A stretch of 64,000 nucleotides of DNA, from NCBI GenBank assembly GCA_963402885.1, contig OY727095.1, positions 15,443,001 through 15,507,000 on the forward strand. The letters run 5' to 3'. Below are positions 1 to 11,849 of the stretch, piece after piece. The stretch is from Antedon bifida (Eukaryota > Echinodermata > Crinoidea > Comatulida > Antedonidae). The first letter of the stretch is position 1; each line of letters opens with the position of its first letter. Position numbers and translations under genes: made by a program. The notes beneath the pieces are model-generated. The model ran no database searches and had not been told where the DNA came from. It saw only the letters and a program-made list of their open reading frames with translations.

Positions 1-290
1 ACGACGATAGCATACGTTTACGATGGCAGGAGCATCTTGACTTCAATAATTAAAAAAATCGTTAATATAAATATGTGAACCTTTGTAACTTTTTGTTGTA
101 TATGCGCGGGCGCGAGATACTATTTAATAAGATAGGCTTTATTCATATCATATGTGTTGGAGTGGTAAACAACTATGAGCCAAGTTGCGAGGATACCGCC
201 TCGTAACTACGTATTGACGTATAGACGTTTTACTGTAATATTGAATATGTGTTACTTAAAAAAGGATGTAATAAATTGTGTACAATATAA
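1..290. other. Unassigned flank, no gene seen
   Basis: No supportable coding region, RNA gene or repeat was recognised. The stretch is AT-rich apart from a short CpG-rich patch near 103-114. It ends where the LINE 3' tail begins. Confidence 0.4.
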
Positions 291-532
291 TAATAATAAG
301 CTTTATTTAATCACGGATACTTAACTCAACTAAAAGTTGTTTTTCAGTAAGACCGTGCTCAAAGGAAAACACCAACAAAAATAAATGTAAAAAGCAAATA
401 TCAACAAATCAAATAATAAAACAATTACAGAAGCAAAAAAACAAAAGCAGATAATAAAACAATTACAATAAAATAAAACAAGGATACACTTACTAACTAT
501 AAAATTAAATAATACACTACATTTAAATAAAG

Positions 533-2697
533 CTACATGAAATTAGCAGTTAACAGTTTCTTAAAAAGAGAGACAGAGTTCACATTTTTAATATCTTCAT
601 GTAGCTCATTCCAAACCTTGGCACCTCTATATGATAAGCTACGTTTTTTGTAGTTTGTGTTTGGTTTTGGTACAATGTAATTTGGCTTAGTTCTAATATC
701 ATAGTAATTGTTTTTGATATTGAACTTATTTAATGAATATGGAGGTGCAAGGTTGTTCATAATCTTAAACATAACAATAGCTTCATTTATATATAATCTT
801 TCATCTAAGTTCATTCAATTTAGACTTTGTAGAGCTTGAGTACTAGAGTCGGTTTGAGATTTGTTTGTAATAACTTTTGCTGCGCGATTTTGAAGAACTT
901 GTAGTGTTTTACTTTGAGTTATATTTGAACGTCCCCAAACAACATGGCAATACTCAAGATGAAGAGCCATAAGTGATTTGTATAGTTTGCATTGAATTTC
1001 TTTTGGAAATATATTATTAGTCTTTTTTAAGTAGTACAAGCTCTGCAAAACCTTAGATTTTACATTATCGATTTGTGAGCACCAAGAAAGATTATTATCT
1101 ATTATCACACCAAGGTGTTTACATTTATTTACACGAGAGATTGGTTCTCCATCTATGTTAATGTTGACTTGTAAGTCAGATAGTTTACTTAACCTCTGAC
1201 TCGTTCCAATTAACATAAATTCAGTTTTTTTAACATTTAGGCTAAGTTTGTTGCATATGAGCCATCTTTTAAGACACAATAAGTCAGAATTTATTGTTTC
1301 AGTAAGGTTATTAATATTATTGGAAGTGTAGTATATGGCAGTGTCATCAGCATACATAGAAACAGAGCATTTATTTACAGCATTAGGCAAGTCATTAACA
1401 TAAAGGAGAAACATTAATGGTCCAAGGATGGACCCCTGAGGAATTCCACATATACTGTGACTTTCATCAGAAGAATCACCATTTACATTGGTTATATGTA
1501 CACGATTATGCAGGTAGTTTTCAAACCACTGAATAACATTTGAATGAAAATTGAAAGATCTTAGTTTATTGATAAGAATACTGTGATTTACTGTATCAAA
1601 AGCCTTTTTCAAGTCTATCATTACTAACCCAATATAATTTCCTTTGTCAATGGCTTCTAGCCAGGTCTCTGTGATATTAAGCAATGCAGTCGTAGTTGAG
1701 TAGCCTGGTCTAAACCCAGACTGATTTTCATATAGCATTTTGTTTAGATTTAGGAAATCATAAACTTGTTCAAATACAACTTTTTCAAGAACTTTAGATA
1801 ATATTGGGAGAATTGAAATTGGCCTATAATTATTACATTCATTTTTATTTCCACCTTTATGAAGAGGGCAGATCTTGGCCCTTTTCCATTGTTTTGGAAA
1901 AGTTAAATTTTTTAAAGATAAATTAATTATATATGTTATTGGGTAAACAATTTCATCAATAGCAATTTTTAGAAGATTAGCTGGTATTTCATCAGTTCCA
2001 GTTGCTTTTTTTGATGAAAGTGAGTTAAGAATTTTATGTATGTCTTGTTTATTAACATATTTAAAAGTTAATTTGTCGTTAGTATTATTTAAATCATTAG
2101 TAAAGTTAGAAAGTTGATTAGTAGATTGAATACTTTGAGCTAATGTTGGACCCACATTGGCAAAATATTTATTTAATACATTTGCAATATCTTTAGAATT
2201 AGTTACTTCATCATTTTCTTCATCATTTGTGGTTTTAATACTTGTTATATTCATGCTTTTAGTTTTGCCAGGAATAATTAATTTAATATTTTCCCATATC
2301 TTTTTCTGATCTTTAGTATTGAGTTGTTCAGAAAAATAGTTCTTCTTACTTTTTCGAAGTTCATAATTTACTTGATTTCTTAATTTTCTATATTCAGGCC
2401 AAAGCTGAAGCCTATTTTTCTTATTTATTCGTCTTTTTAATGCATCTCTTTTTCTGATGAGAAGTATTACATTTTTAGTTAGCCATGGACTGTTTTTTTG
2501 GCGAACTCTTTTACGTTTAATGGGTGCATTTTTATTTGCAATATTAAGAAAGGTTTTTTGAAAGAAATCAACAGCATCATCAACATCAGTATAATTCTTA
2601 ATTTCAGCCCAATTTGTATTAAGTAAGTCAGTTTTAAATTTATTTTCATCAAAATGTTTATAGTTCCTATTTGTTTTAAATCTATGGTTTTGTATGC
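533..2697 (-). pseudogene. LINE reverse transcriptase with one internal stop
   Basis: Reverse transcriptase that would copy the LINE RNA at a nicked target site. The frame is open from about 2697 down to a TGA at 815-817, then continues in the same frame to 533. In the 479-residue stretch that begins at the Met at 2254, KKATGTDEIP lies near residue 83, the first catalytic Asp (MIDLKKAFD) near 211, GIPQGS near 272 and the active-site YADD near 303. The stop directly precedes the conserved C-terminal block, which has the LINE-typical KKRSLSYRGAKVWNEL segment. The stop most likely replaced a Trp codon (TGG to TGA). The upstream linker is basic, as in related elements. Apart from that stop this part looks well preserved, so the insertion is fairly young. 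Confidence 0.88.
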
Positions 2698-3062
2698 TTT
2701 TCCAAATTTGATGTAGATAGCGGAGTGGTCACTAAGACCAGTATGGAGTACACCACTGTTAGTTATTTTTTCTGCCGATGAAACATAAATATGATCAATT
2801 AAAGTACTAGAGTGATCTGTAATTCGCGTAGCTTCAGAAATTAATTGTGTTAAGTGATAGTTATTTGTTAATTCTTTAATTTTAAAGTATAGTAAGATGG
2901 AGTTGATGATAGAAGGTCACAGTTTATGTCCCCAATTAAAATAATTTCATTATCAGTATTATCTCTTTCAATTTGTTTAAGAATTTTTTCAAATTCATCA
3001 AATGTATCAGTACATGAATTAGGTGGGCGATACCATGCAATAATTAAAATATTATTATATAT
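2698..3062 (-). pseudogene. LINE endonuclease fragment, frameshifted
   Basis: C-terminal part of the endonuclease that nicks the target for LINE integration. Readable motifs in order are WYRPPNS, LIGDINCDL (the GD-N motif), TRITDHSSTLIDHIY and LSDHSAIYI (the SDH catalytic motif). The reading frame shifts near 2890 and again near 2697, where it should join the reverse transcriptase frame. The N-terminal half is missing. Confidence 0.8.
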
Positions 3063-4343
3063 TATAATATATATTAATAGCTAATAGTTTTGTTGTGCCC
3101 CCCCTCTGTACACACGGCTGCGGGCTGCTGGATATTTGTTTATCATTTTAATGAATGTAGTACGAGTCTAACGCCAAATACAGATATAGAACACATTTTG
3201 AGAATTCAAAGTTTTGATCTTTTTCAAGAATCTGATAAACATGACTCATCTTTTTACATAATATACAGCATCAGCATGTACAATCTAATTTAATTGTCAC
3301 ACAATTGAATTAACAAAGGACAAGGATTTCAAATAAACTGTTACAAATAAACAATTATGAATGAAATAGTTGGGGTATTGTTGGGTCCATGGGAAATCAA
3401 CAATGTTTAGTAGACTTATTTAATTTGTTATTTACAGTTGAGGGTGGTTATTTTTTAAAGACATGTTTTATGATTTCTTAATCACCAAGCAGAAATATCG
3501 CTGAGATAAATGAAAGCAATTCAATCTATTCGCTTAACCGGGAAAAAATTGAAATTCGATATAATTGTATTTACTATAACCACTAATTTTGTTTTTTAAT
3601 TTTTTTCTACGGAAGTGATCAACTTATTCAAAATCCGATTGTATTCATCGTTAGATAATTATTATTATTATTATATAATGTTAATGTACATATCAACACA
3701 TCCCACTTCTGTTTTGGATCATGGTTTTCCTCTTCGGCATTATTTGCCAAATTATTGTTACTCCATCTCCATGCTATACTACAACACATGTCGCGGAATA
3801 ATATCGCTTAACATAAACGATGTAATTTGACCACCCAAAGCTCGCACGTGGTGTGACGAATTGAGAAGATTGAACGACGTACCCGATGATATGCATGATT
3901 GGCCACCAGAGAGCCGAGTCAACCACGAGTTGCAATTGTAGGCAACCGAGCGACGCTCAGTCGTCGTCGGCGGCTGAACTTACTGACCTCTGCCATATTT
4001 TATAAAGGAAAACTGCAAACAACATCGTGAAAATGGCCCCTTGTCTTGTCCTTTCTAGGCCTACCTAGTAGTAGTATACCTGTTTAGCGTATTTTATTGA
4101 CTTGCGAAAAACGTTGTTTGAATTTTATCGGTAGCCTAGGCTATCTAATAAATAGAAATAAATATGGTCTTATGTCCTAGCTCCTAATACTACTAGGCTA
4201 TACTAATAATACTGTACTAGACTAGTGGCTGGTGCTAGCTATAGGCCAGAGAGCCAGCCTACGTACGTACGTATTTGTTGTAATGTTTTATTTAGCTCTA
4301 TTCTACTCATTACTACTATTATAATTTATAAAATGGCCTAGTT
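3063..4343. other. Intergenic, no gene seen
   Basis: No convincing gene. The short open frames near 3090 and 3615 have no recognisable domain. From about 4060 to 4290 the sequence is rich in CTAG and TAGGC words, as seen elsewhere in this window. Confidence 0.4.
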
Positions 4344-4515
4344 TGTTCGTATATGATTCGTATATGTCCCGTATACGATATTCTTATCATGAATAAACAA
4401 CGTATACGTTACGTATGCTAAACGTATACGATGCCAACTCTTTGTGGAGCAACAGAGTGGAAATAATGTAAACAGTGAAATCGTATACGATCCGTATACG
4501 GATCGTATACGGCTT
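4344..4515. repeat. Cluster of CGTATACG palindromes, MITE-like
   Basis: About eight copies or near-copies of the palindrome CGTATACG lie in two groups (about 4347-4430 and 4478-4512) in roughly inverted arrangement. This could be a small inverted-repeat element with sub-repeated ends. No clear target-site duplication was found. Confidence 0.4.
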
Positions 4516-4538
4516 TTTTGCAAAGGGAGGTACCGGTA

Positions 4539-4995
4539 TTATGCATGAAGTTTCCAAATATCCGGGAACGCATGATAAGAAAGACACATATTGAAAATAA
4601 ATGTAAATATACCATCAAGGTGAGGAGAGCAGACCTTAAGTACTCGTGGTGGGATTCTATCCGGCCCAGCAGCCTTCGATGAATTGAGTTTCATGAATTC
4701 GTTATGTACATCAGAAATGCTTATACTAAATTTGGGATCATCTTCAGTCACCCGACACAAGCTAAATAGAGCCTCTCTTTCTTTTTTAAAATCATGAACA
4801 TTAAAACGGTTATAAAATTCATTTAACTCATTAACATATTGCACAGTAACATTCGGAATCGAGGTGGGTGTATTACCACCGTTTGTGTAACCACTCATAA
4901 GTTTCATTCCCTGCCAAACTTGTTTCATATTATTAGACCTGAAGTTATGTTCAACTTTTTTCCTATAAATGTTCTTCTGTTTCATTATTTCAGAT
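4539..4995 (-). pseudogene. Rex1-like LINE reverse transcriptase, N-terminal fragment
   Basis: Continuation of the endonuclease ORF in a shifted frame. It holds the conserved pre-RT helix region (KVEHNF, QVWQGMKLMSGY) and the first RT block with KAAGPDRIPPRVLK. The frame runs out at about 4539, before any catalytic aspartates, so this copy cannot make an active polymerase. Confidence 0.8.
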
Positions 4996-6363
4996 TTAAT
5001 CTCTCAATATTTTCATACGATTAGAGTCGCCCATCTTAAAGGCTTTACGTTTCTCACACAACAGTAATTTAACGCCTTTCGTGATCCATGGCTTGTTGTT
5101 AGGGTAGATTTTCACTTTTTTAACTGGAACGCATTTATCAATACAAAAGTTTATGTACGAGCTCACTGCATAAGTAATACTGTTCAAATCTTCATCCTCC
5201 GTAAAAATATCCCAATCGGTAGATTCAAATTCCGCTATCAGGGCTTCCTCGGCTTCAGGAGACCATTTACGTACATTAATAATTTTTGGTTGGCATGTCT
5301 TATTTAACGGGCGATATTTAGGACTGAGTAAAATCAAATTATGATCAGATTTGCCCAAGTTCGGTAGTGGGGTCGAAATATAGGCATCCTTCACACTAGA
5401 GTAGCATAAATCAAGAATCGCGTTGTCCCTCGTTTTACATGTAACATGCTGATAATAAGTGGCCGTTGTTTTCTTGAGCTTGCATCTGTTGAAATCGCCA
5501 TTGATAATTACAAGCGCCTCAGGGTGACTACACTCAATACCTTCGATAATTTCTGCGATCTCATTTATAGCAGGCTTTTCAAGCTTTTTGTTAGGTATGT
5601 ATACCATAACATTGATAACATGCGAGAACTCTCTCGGAAGATAGTAGGGGCGAATACCAACAACCAGCACTTCCGAGTGTGGCGAACATTTATGAAGCTT
5701 AAGCGTAGAGTTATTTGGATGACAGTATTTCTCATTAATGTAGAGGCAAAGACCACCACCGCCATCTTTGTTCGCTTCGGCTGTACGATCCCCACGAACA
5801 GATTTAAAGCCAACTACTTGAATATGTTGATCGCTATGCTTATCGCTCAGGTGGGTTTCCGTGAATGCAAGTAAGCTGGCATTCCTAAAATCGCTGAAGT
5901 GTTCGACGTTTGCTCTGAGTAAATCGACTTTGTTATTCAAAGATCTTACATTTCCAAATATTAAAGATGGTATAAAAGGCTTACATTTCCTTTGTTGTAG
6001 TCGCTTTCTGACCCCACCAGCCTTGCCCCTTTTCCGAAGCCTGCGACGTTGTATCTCAGATGGTAATTCAACGTGTGCCGGTAGCGGTGAGGTCGACCTC
6101 TCGCCCATGGAATGCAAATCAGATGACGTGTACACAATTCCACCGCCCGGCTTACTCAATCCACACAGTAAGAACAGCCAAAATATCAGCAAAAAATACA
6201 GAAATTTCAAAACTTTCACATACAACATAATGTATAAATCAAATGACTTCTTCCACAATACAATACAGTCCAAATATACGAAAATAACGTCAAAAAATGA
6301 GTAACAATAGTGAGACAATGAGACGAGCTGTGTCGCCGTGTTGCACAGCGCCAACCTTCTCAT
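4996..6363 (-). pseudogene. Rex1-like LINE endonuclease ORF
   Basis: A 455-residue open frame for the LINE endonuclease. The catalytic signatures are readable: NVRS at 138-141, TETH at 168-171, GDFN at 289-292 and SDH at 339-341, with a glycine-rich turn near 200. Residues 101-127 are a basic linker. The first 70 residues are hydrophobic and may not belong to the element, so the true start is uncertain. The frame ends at a stop near 4996, where a one-base shift is needed to enter the reverse transcriptase part (next entry), so the copy is broken. The endonuclease itself has no internal stop. Confidence 0.82.
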
Positions 6364-6897
6364 ATTCTACGTGCGCGTATGACGTAATTTGAAGTCGAAA
6401 TTGTTTAAAAGTTGGTAAAATTAATAGAAAAGGCTGGAAAAACATAAATCACTCGAAAAAATGACGTTTTTAACGCTACGTGTGCACCACGCGCGTAAAA
6501 ATTTGCGCACGTGTGGGAATTTTGGACATGCTCAAAATGACATGAAACGCGTAGAAAGTTGATTAGAAATTGATTTTTCGCATTGTAAAATTTTAAACGC
6601 GCGTGCGCGCATAACTTCGTGTAAAACGTGCCATTTTTAGTCCACAAAAAGTTAGCGCACGATATAAATTAGACTTTTGCTAAGTTTCAATTTAAATTGT
6701 TATATGGTTTCCGATCTATGTTAAATACGCGAAATTCATAAAAACGCGCGTAAGTCATGTTGCGCAACTCTGACGTCATTCAATTATAGGAAAGCACAAC
6801 TTCACGTAATTGCCCATATGTTGACAAAGTTATAAAATGTTAACTTTACACGTTTTAGAGATACGCTCTGCACAAAAATGACAGAAAGAAAGAAGAA
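6364..6897 (+). mobile_element. Helentron-like unit 0, 3' part only
   Basis: Begins with TTCTACGTGCGCGTATGACG, which matches the middle of the later units (for example from about 7886), so the first two thirds of this unit are missing. It abuts the Rex1-like LINE. Confidence 0.65.
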
Positions 6898-8418
6898 CTA
6901 GACATGAAACTCGTCACTTTGACGAGTTAGTTATCCGCACGACAAACGCCACGTGCACGTCATACGTTAGAATTTTGCACACAGAAAAAAATTATGGCAT
7001 ATGACCTGATCTGAAGAATATGATATGTTGTTAGTGCTGAATTCTGTCAATTTTGTGTCATATAGTACAGTACAGTATAAACAGTATAATCTGTATACAT
7101 ATTACATACAGTGTGGAATAGGTGAAATTACGGGACCCGCCATTTATTCCATTTTTTAACATGGCGACGGTATCAAAATGAAACACTAAAATAATAATTT
7201 CGGAAGGATATTATCTCAGCAACAACATATTAGCGTGTAGAAGAAATTTGGATACATAAAATATAGATGCGCGCTCTTTTAAATGTGATGAACTATGACG
7301 TAAAATATGAAAATATGACTTTTTTTATTTAACTGGCCATATGATGACGTCACCACATCCGATTGGCAAAATTTTCACATGATTTTGTATCTACAATCCA
7401 ATAGCTTCAAGAAAACGTTTTAATCGTGATTATCACATTTTATTCTTACGAGCTATAACAGATTGAAATTTACTGTAAAGATGAAATTAATGCCACACGT
7501 AACTTAAATTTTTAGGCATGATGACGTCATAAAAATTAAAATATTTTTAACTCATGCTAAAGATAGTTCATTGACCTAGACAATATCAAAATCGGGGTGA
7601 AAATGGAAAACGGATAAGTGGAGATGCGCTCTATTAAATGTGAGGAGTTATGACGAAAGATACAAAAATCCTAAATTTCATATTCGCGTGGCCATACGAT
7701 GACGTCACAATGTCCAGTTAGCCAAATTAATGCATGATCTGATATCTACAACTCATCAACTTCCAGAATGTTTAATAAAAATAATTTTTTACCGTTTAGT
7801 TTAAAAACTACGATTGTTTAAAAAAAGGCTTAATTTTGACGAATTTTTGAAGTTTTTTTATCAAAAAAGCGCGCAAATTATCATATTCTACGTGCTCGTT
7901 TGACGTAATTTAAAGTCGAAATTGTTTAAAAGTTGGTAAAATTACTAGAAAAGGCTGGAAAAACATAAATCACTCGAAAAAATGACGTTTTTAACGCTAC
8001 GTGTGCACCACGCGCGTAAAAATTTGCGCACGTGTGGGAATTTCTGACATGCTCAAAATGACATGAAACGCGTAGAAAGTTGATTAGAAATTGATTTTTC
8101 GCATTGTAAAATTTTAAACGCGTGTGCGCGCGTAACTTCGTGTAAAACATGCCATTTTTAGTGCACAAAAAGTTAGCGCACGATATAAATTAGACTTTTG
8201 CTAAGTTTCAATTTAAATTGTTATATGGTTTTCGATCTATGTTAAATACGCGAAATTCATAAAAACGCGCGTAAGTCATGTTGCGCAACTCTGACGTCAT
8301 TCAATTATAGGAAAGCACAACTTCACGTGATTGCCCATATGTTGACAAAGTTATAAAATGTTAACTTTACACGTTTTAGAGATACGCTCTGCACAAAAAT
8401 GACAGAAGGAAAGAAGAA
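6898..8418 (+). mobile_element. Helentron-like unit 1
   Basis: Starts with the 5' signature and an intact short hairpin at 6910-6926. It carries TGACGTCA palindromes at 7345, 7522, 7700 and 8292. It has no 3' hairpin at its end and runs straight into unit 2. Confidence 0.7.
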
Positions 8419-10119
8419 CTAGACATGTAACTCGTCACTTTGACGAGTTAGTTATCCGCACGACAAGCGCCACGCGCACGTCATACGTTGGAATATTGCA
8501 CACAGAAAAAGATCATGGCATTTATTACCTTATATCAAAACGAAGAGTGCCAGAGACCTACTTGGTCCCTGGATAAGTTGTTTACCAAAATTTAGTGAGT
8601 AGTTTTTACACGAATAGTAAAATAGCCAATCAGAACCTAGTCTTATTTGGCCTGCTACATTATAGAAATAGGTAGGAAATAAATGATTTGGGCTATACCA
8701 TTCCGTTACAGTCAGTATAACCAGTAAAATCTTTATACATATATTACATACAGTGTAGAATAGGTGAAATTACGGGACCCGCCATTTATTCCAATTTTTA
8801 ACATGGCGACGGTATCAAAATGAAAAACTAAGATAGCAATTTCGGAAGGATATTATCTCAGCAACAACATGTTAACGTGAAGAAGAAATTTGGATACGTA
8901 AAATATAGATGCGCGCTCTTTTAAATGTGATGAACTATGACACAAAATATGAAAATACGACTTTTTTATTAAACTGGCCATGTAATGACGTCACAACGTC
9001 GGATTGGAAAAATGTTCACATGAATTCGTATCTACAATCCAATAGCTTCCAGGAAACGTTTTAATCATGATTATCACTTTTTATTCTGACGAGCTATAAC
9101 AGATTGAAATTTACTGTAAAGATGAAAATAAGTGACCCACGTTATTGACGTTTTTAGACATAATGACGTAATAAAAATTAAAATATTTTTAACTCATGCG
9201 AAAGATAGTTGATTGACCTAGACACTATCAAAATCGGGGTGAAAATGGAAAACGGATAAGTGTAGATGCGCTCTATTAAATGTGATGAGCTATGACGAAA
9301 GATACAAAAATCATATATTTTATATTCGCGTGGCCATACGATGACGTCACAATGTCCGGTTAACCATATTAATACATGATCCGATATCTACAACTCATCA
9401 ACTTCAAGAATATGTCATCCACAAAAAGTTGACCGTCCAGTTTAGAAATTACGACTGTTTAAAAAAAGGCATACTTTTTACGAATTTTTGAACTTTTTCA
9501 TCAAAAATGTGCGAAAATTGTCCAATTCTACGTGCTCGTATGACGTAATTTTAAGTCGAAATTGTTTAAAACTTGGTAATATTACTAGAAAAGGCTGGAA
9601 AAACATAAATCATTCGAAAAAATTATGTTTTTAACGCTACGTGCGCACCGCGTGCGTAAAAAATTGCGCGCACGTGGGAATTTTTGACATGCTCAAAATG
9701 ACATGAAACGCGTAGAAAGTTGATTAGAAATTTTTTTTTCGCATATTAAAATTTTAAACGCGCGTGCGCGCGTAACTTTTTGTAAAACATGACATTTTTT
9801 TGGCACAAAAAGTTAGCGCAAAACATAAATTAAACTTTTGCTAAGTTTCAATATAAATTGTTATATGGTTTTCGATCTATGTTAAATATGCGAAATTCAT
9901 AAAAACACGCGTAAGTCATGTTGCGCAACTCTGACATCATTCAAAAATAGAAAAGCACAACTTCACGTGAATGCCCATATGTTGACAAAGTTATGAAATG
10001 TTAACTTTACACGTTTTAGAGATACGCTCTGCACAAAAATGACAGAAAGAAAGATGAAGAAAAAAAGATGATGAAACAGGACAGTTACAAGGAGTTATCC
10101 GCTGAATGCGGATAACTAA
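8419..10119 (+). mobile_element. Helentron-like unit 2, with 3' hairpin
   Basis: Carries an extra segment of about 190 bp (roughly 8520-8710) that units 1, 4 and 5 lack. It ends in the full 3' hairpin (arms 10094-10102 and 10108-10116) plus TAA, immediately followed by the 5' end of unit 3. Confidence 0.72.
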
Positions 10120-11849
10120 CTAGACATGTAACTCGTCACTTTGACGAGTTAGTTATCCGCACGACAAGCGCCACGCGCACGTCATACGTTGGAATATTGC
10201 ACACAGAAAAAGATCATGGCATTTATTACCTTATATCAAAACGAAGAGTGCCAGGGACCTACTAGGTCCCTGGATAAGTTGTTTACCAAAAATTAGTGAG
10301 TAGTTTTTACACGAATAGTAAAATAGCCAATCAGAACCTAGTCTTATTTGGCCTGCTACATTATAGAAATAGGTAGGAAATAAATGATTTGGGCTATACC
10401 ATTCCGTTACAGTGAGTATAACCAGTAAAATCTTTATACATATATTACATACAGTGTAGAATAGGTGAAATTACGGGACCCGCCATTTATTCCAATTTTT
10501 AACATGGCGACGGTATCAAAATGAAAAACTAAGATAGCAATTTCGGAAGGATATTATCTCAGCAACAACATGTTAACGTGAAGAAGAAATTTGGATACGT
10601 AAAATATAGATGCGCGCTCTTTTAAATGTGATGAACTATGACGCAAAATATGAAAATACGACTGTTTTCATTAAACTGGCCATGTAATGACGTCACAACG
10701 TCGGATTGGAAAAATGTTCACATGAATTCGTATCTACAATCCAATAGCTTCCAGGAAACGTTTTAATCATGATTATCACTTTTTATTCTGACGAGCTATA
10801 ACAGATTGAAATTTACTGTAAAGATGAAAATAAGTGACCCACGTTATTGACGTTTTTAGACATAATGACGTAATAAAAATTAAAATATTTTTAACTTATG
10901 CGAAAGATAGTTGATTGACCTAGACACTATCAAAATCGGGGTGAAAATGGAAAACGGATAAGTAGAGATGCGCTCTATTAAATGTGATGAGCTATGACGA
11001 AAGATACAAAAATCCTAAATTTTATATTCGCGTGGCCATACGATGACGTCACAATGTCCGATTAACCATATTAATACATGATCCGATATCTACAACTCAT
11101 CAACTTCAAGAATATGTCATCCACAAAAAGTTGACCGTCCAGTTTAGAAATTACGACTGTTTAAAAAAAGGCATAATTTTGACAAATTTTGACGAATTTT
11201 TTAACTTTTTCATCAAAAACTCGCGAAAATTATCCAAATCTAAGTGCCCGTATGACGTGATTTTAAGTCGAAATTGTTTAAAAGTTTGTAAAATTACTAG
11301 AAAAGGCTGGAAAAACATAAATCACGCAAAAAAAAAAGTTTTTTTGCGCTACGTGCGCACGCATGCGTAAAAAAATTGCGCGCGCCTGGGAATTTTTGAC
11401 ATGCTTAAAATGAAATGAAACGCGTAGAAAGTTGATTAGTAATTGATTTTTCGCATTTTGAAATTTTAAACGCCCGGGCGCGCGTAACTTTGTGTGAAAC
11501 ATGTCATTTTTTGTCCACAGAAAGTTAGCGCATGATATAAATTAAACTTTTGCTAAGTTTCATTTGAAATTGTTATATTGTTTTCGATCTATGTTAAATA
11601 CGCGAAAAACGTAAAAACGCGCGTAAGTCACGTTGCGCAACTCTGACGTCATTCACAATAAGAGGTGCACAACTTCACGTGAATGCCCATATGTTGACAA
11701 AGTTATGAAATGTTAACTGTACACGTTTAAAAGATACGCTCTGCACAAAAATGACGGAAAGAAAGAAGAATACAGAAAAAAAAAAGATGAAACAGGACAG
11801 TTCCAAGGAGTTATCCGCTGAATGCGGATAACTAATAATACAGAAAAAA
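10120..11849 (+). mobile_element. Helentron-like unit 3, with 3' hairpin
   Basis: Nearly a copy of unit 2, with the same extra segment of about 190 bp (roughly 10221-10411). The 3' hairpin arms are at 11810-11818 and 11824-11832, followed by about 15 bp before the next 5' signature. Confidence 0.72.

Larger units (their letters stand above)
291..3062 (-). mobile_element. CR1/jockey-type non-LTR retrotransposon, 5'-truncated
   Basis: A LINE copy in reverse orientation. It holds, in transcription order, the last part of an apurinic-type endonuclease, a linker, a reverse transcriptase and the C-terminal region typical of this LINE group. Its 3' end, near 291, is an AATAAAGCTT followed by short TTA-type repeats, the microsatellite-like tail usual for CR1-group elements. 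The 5' end is lost inside the endonuclease near 3062, next to an AT-rich stretch, as expected from incomplete reverse transcription. Frameshifts near 2890 and 2697 and a stop at 815-817 show that this copy is dead. The exact clade is inferred from motif style only. Confidence 0.88.
4539..6363 (-). mobile_element. Rex1-like non-LTR retrotransposon, 3'-truncated
   Basis: A second, different LINE in reverse orientation. It keeps the endonuclease and the start of the reverse transcriptase domain but stops before the catalytic YxDD region near 4540. The downstream segments (VEHNFRSNNMKQVWQGMKL, then KAAGPDRIPPRVLK) resemble the Rex1/Babar group of LINEs as I know them. The upstream boundary coincides with the start of the Helentron array at about 6364, so one element truncated or landed against the other. 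Confidence 0.8.

Noticed and set aside
6405..8168. Similar minus-strand frames of about 80 codons in several Helentron-like units
   Set aside because: They are alike only because the units are recent copies; other units have stops, and the family 2 counterparts do not keep the same residues.
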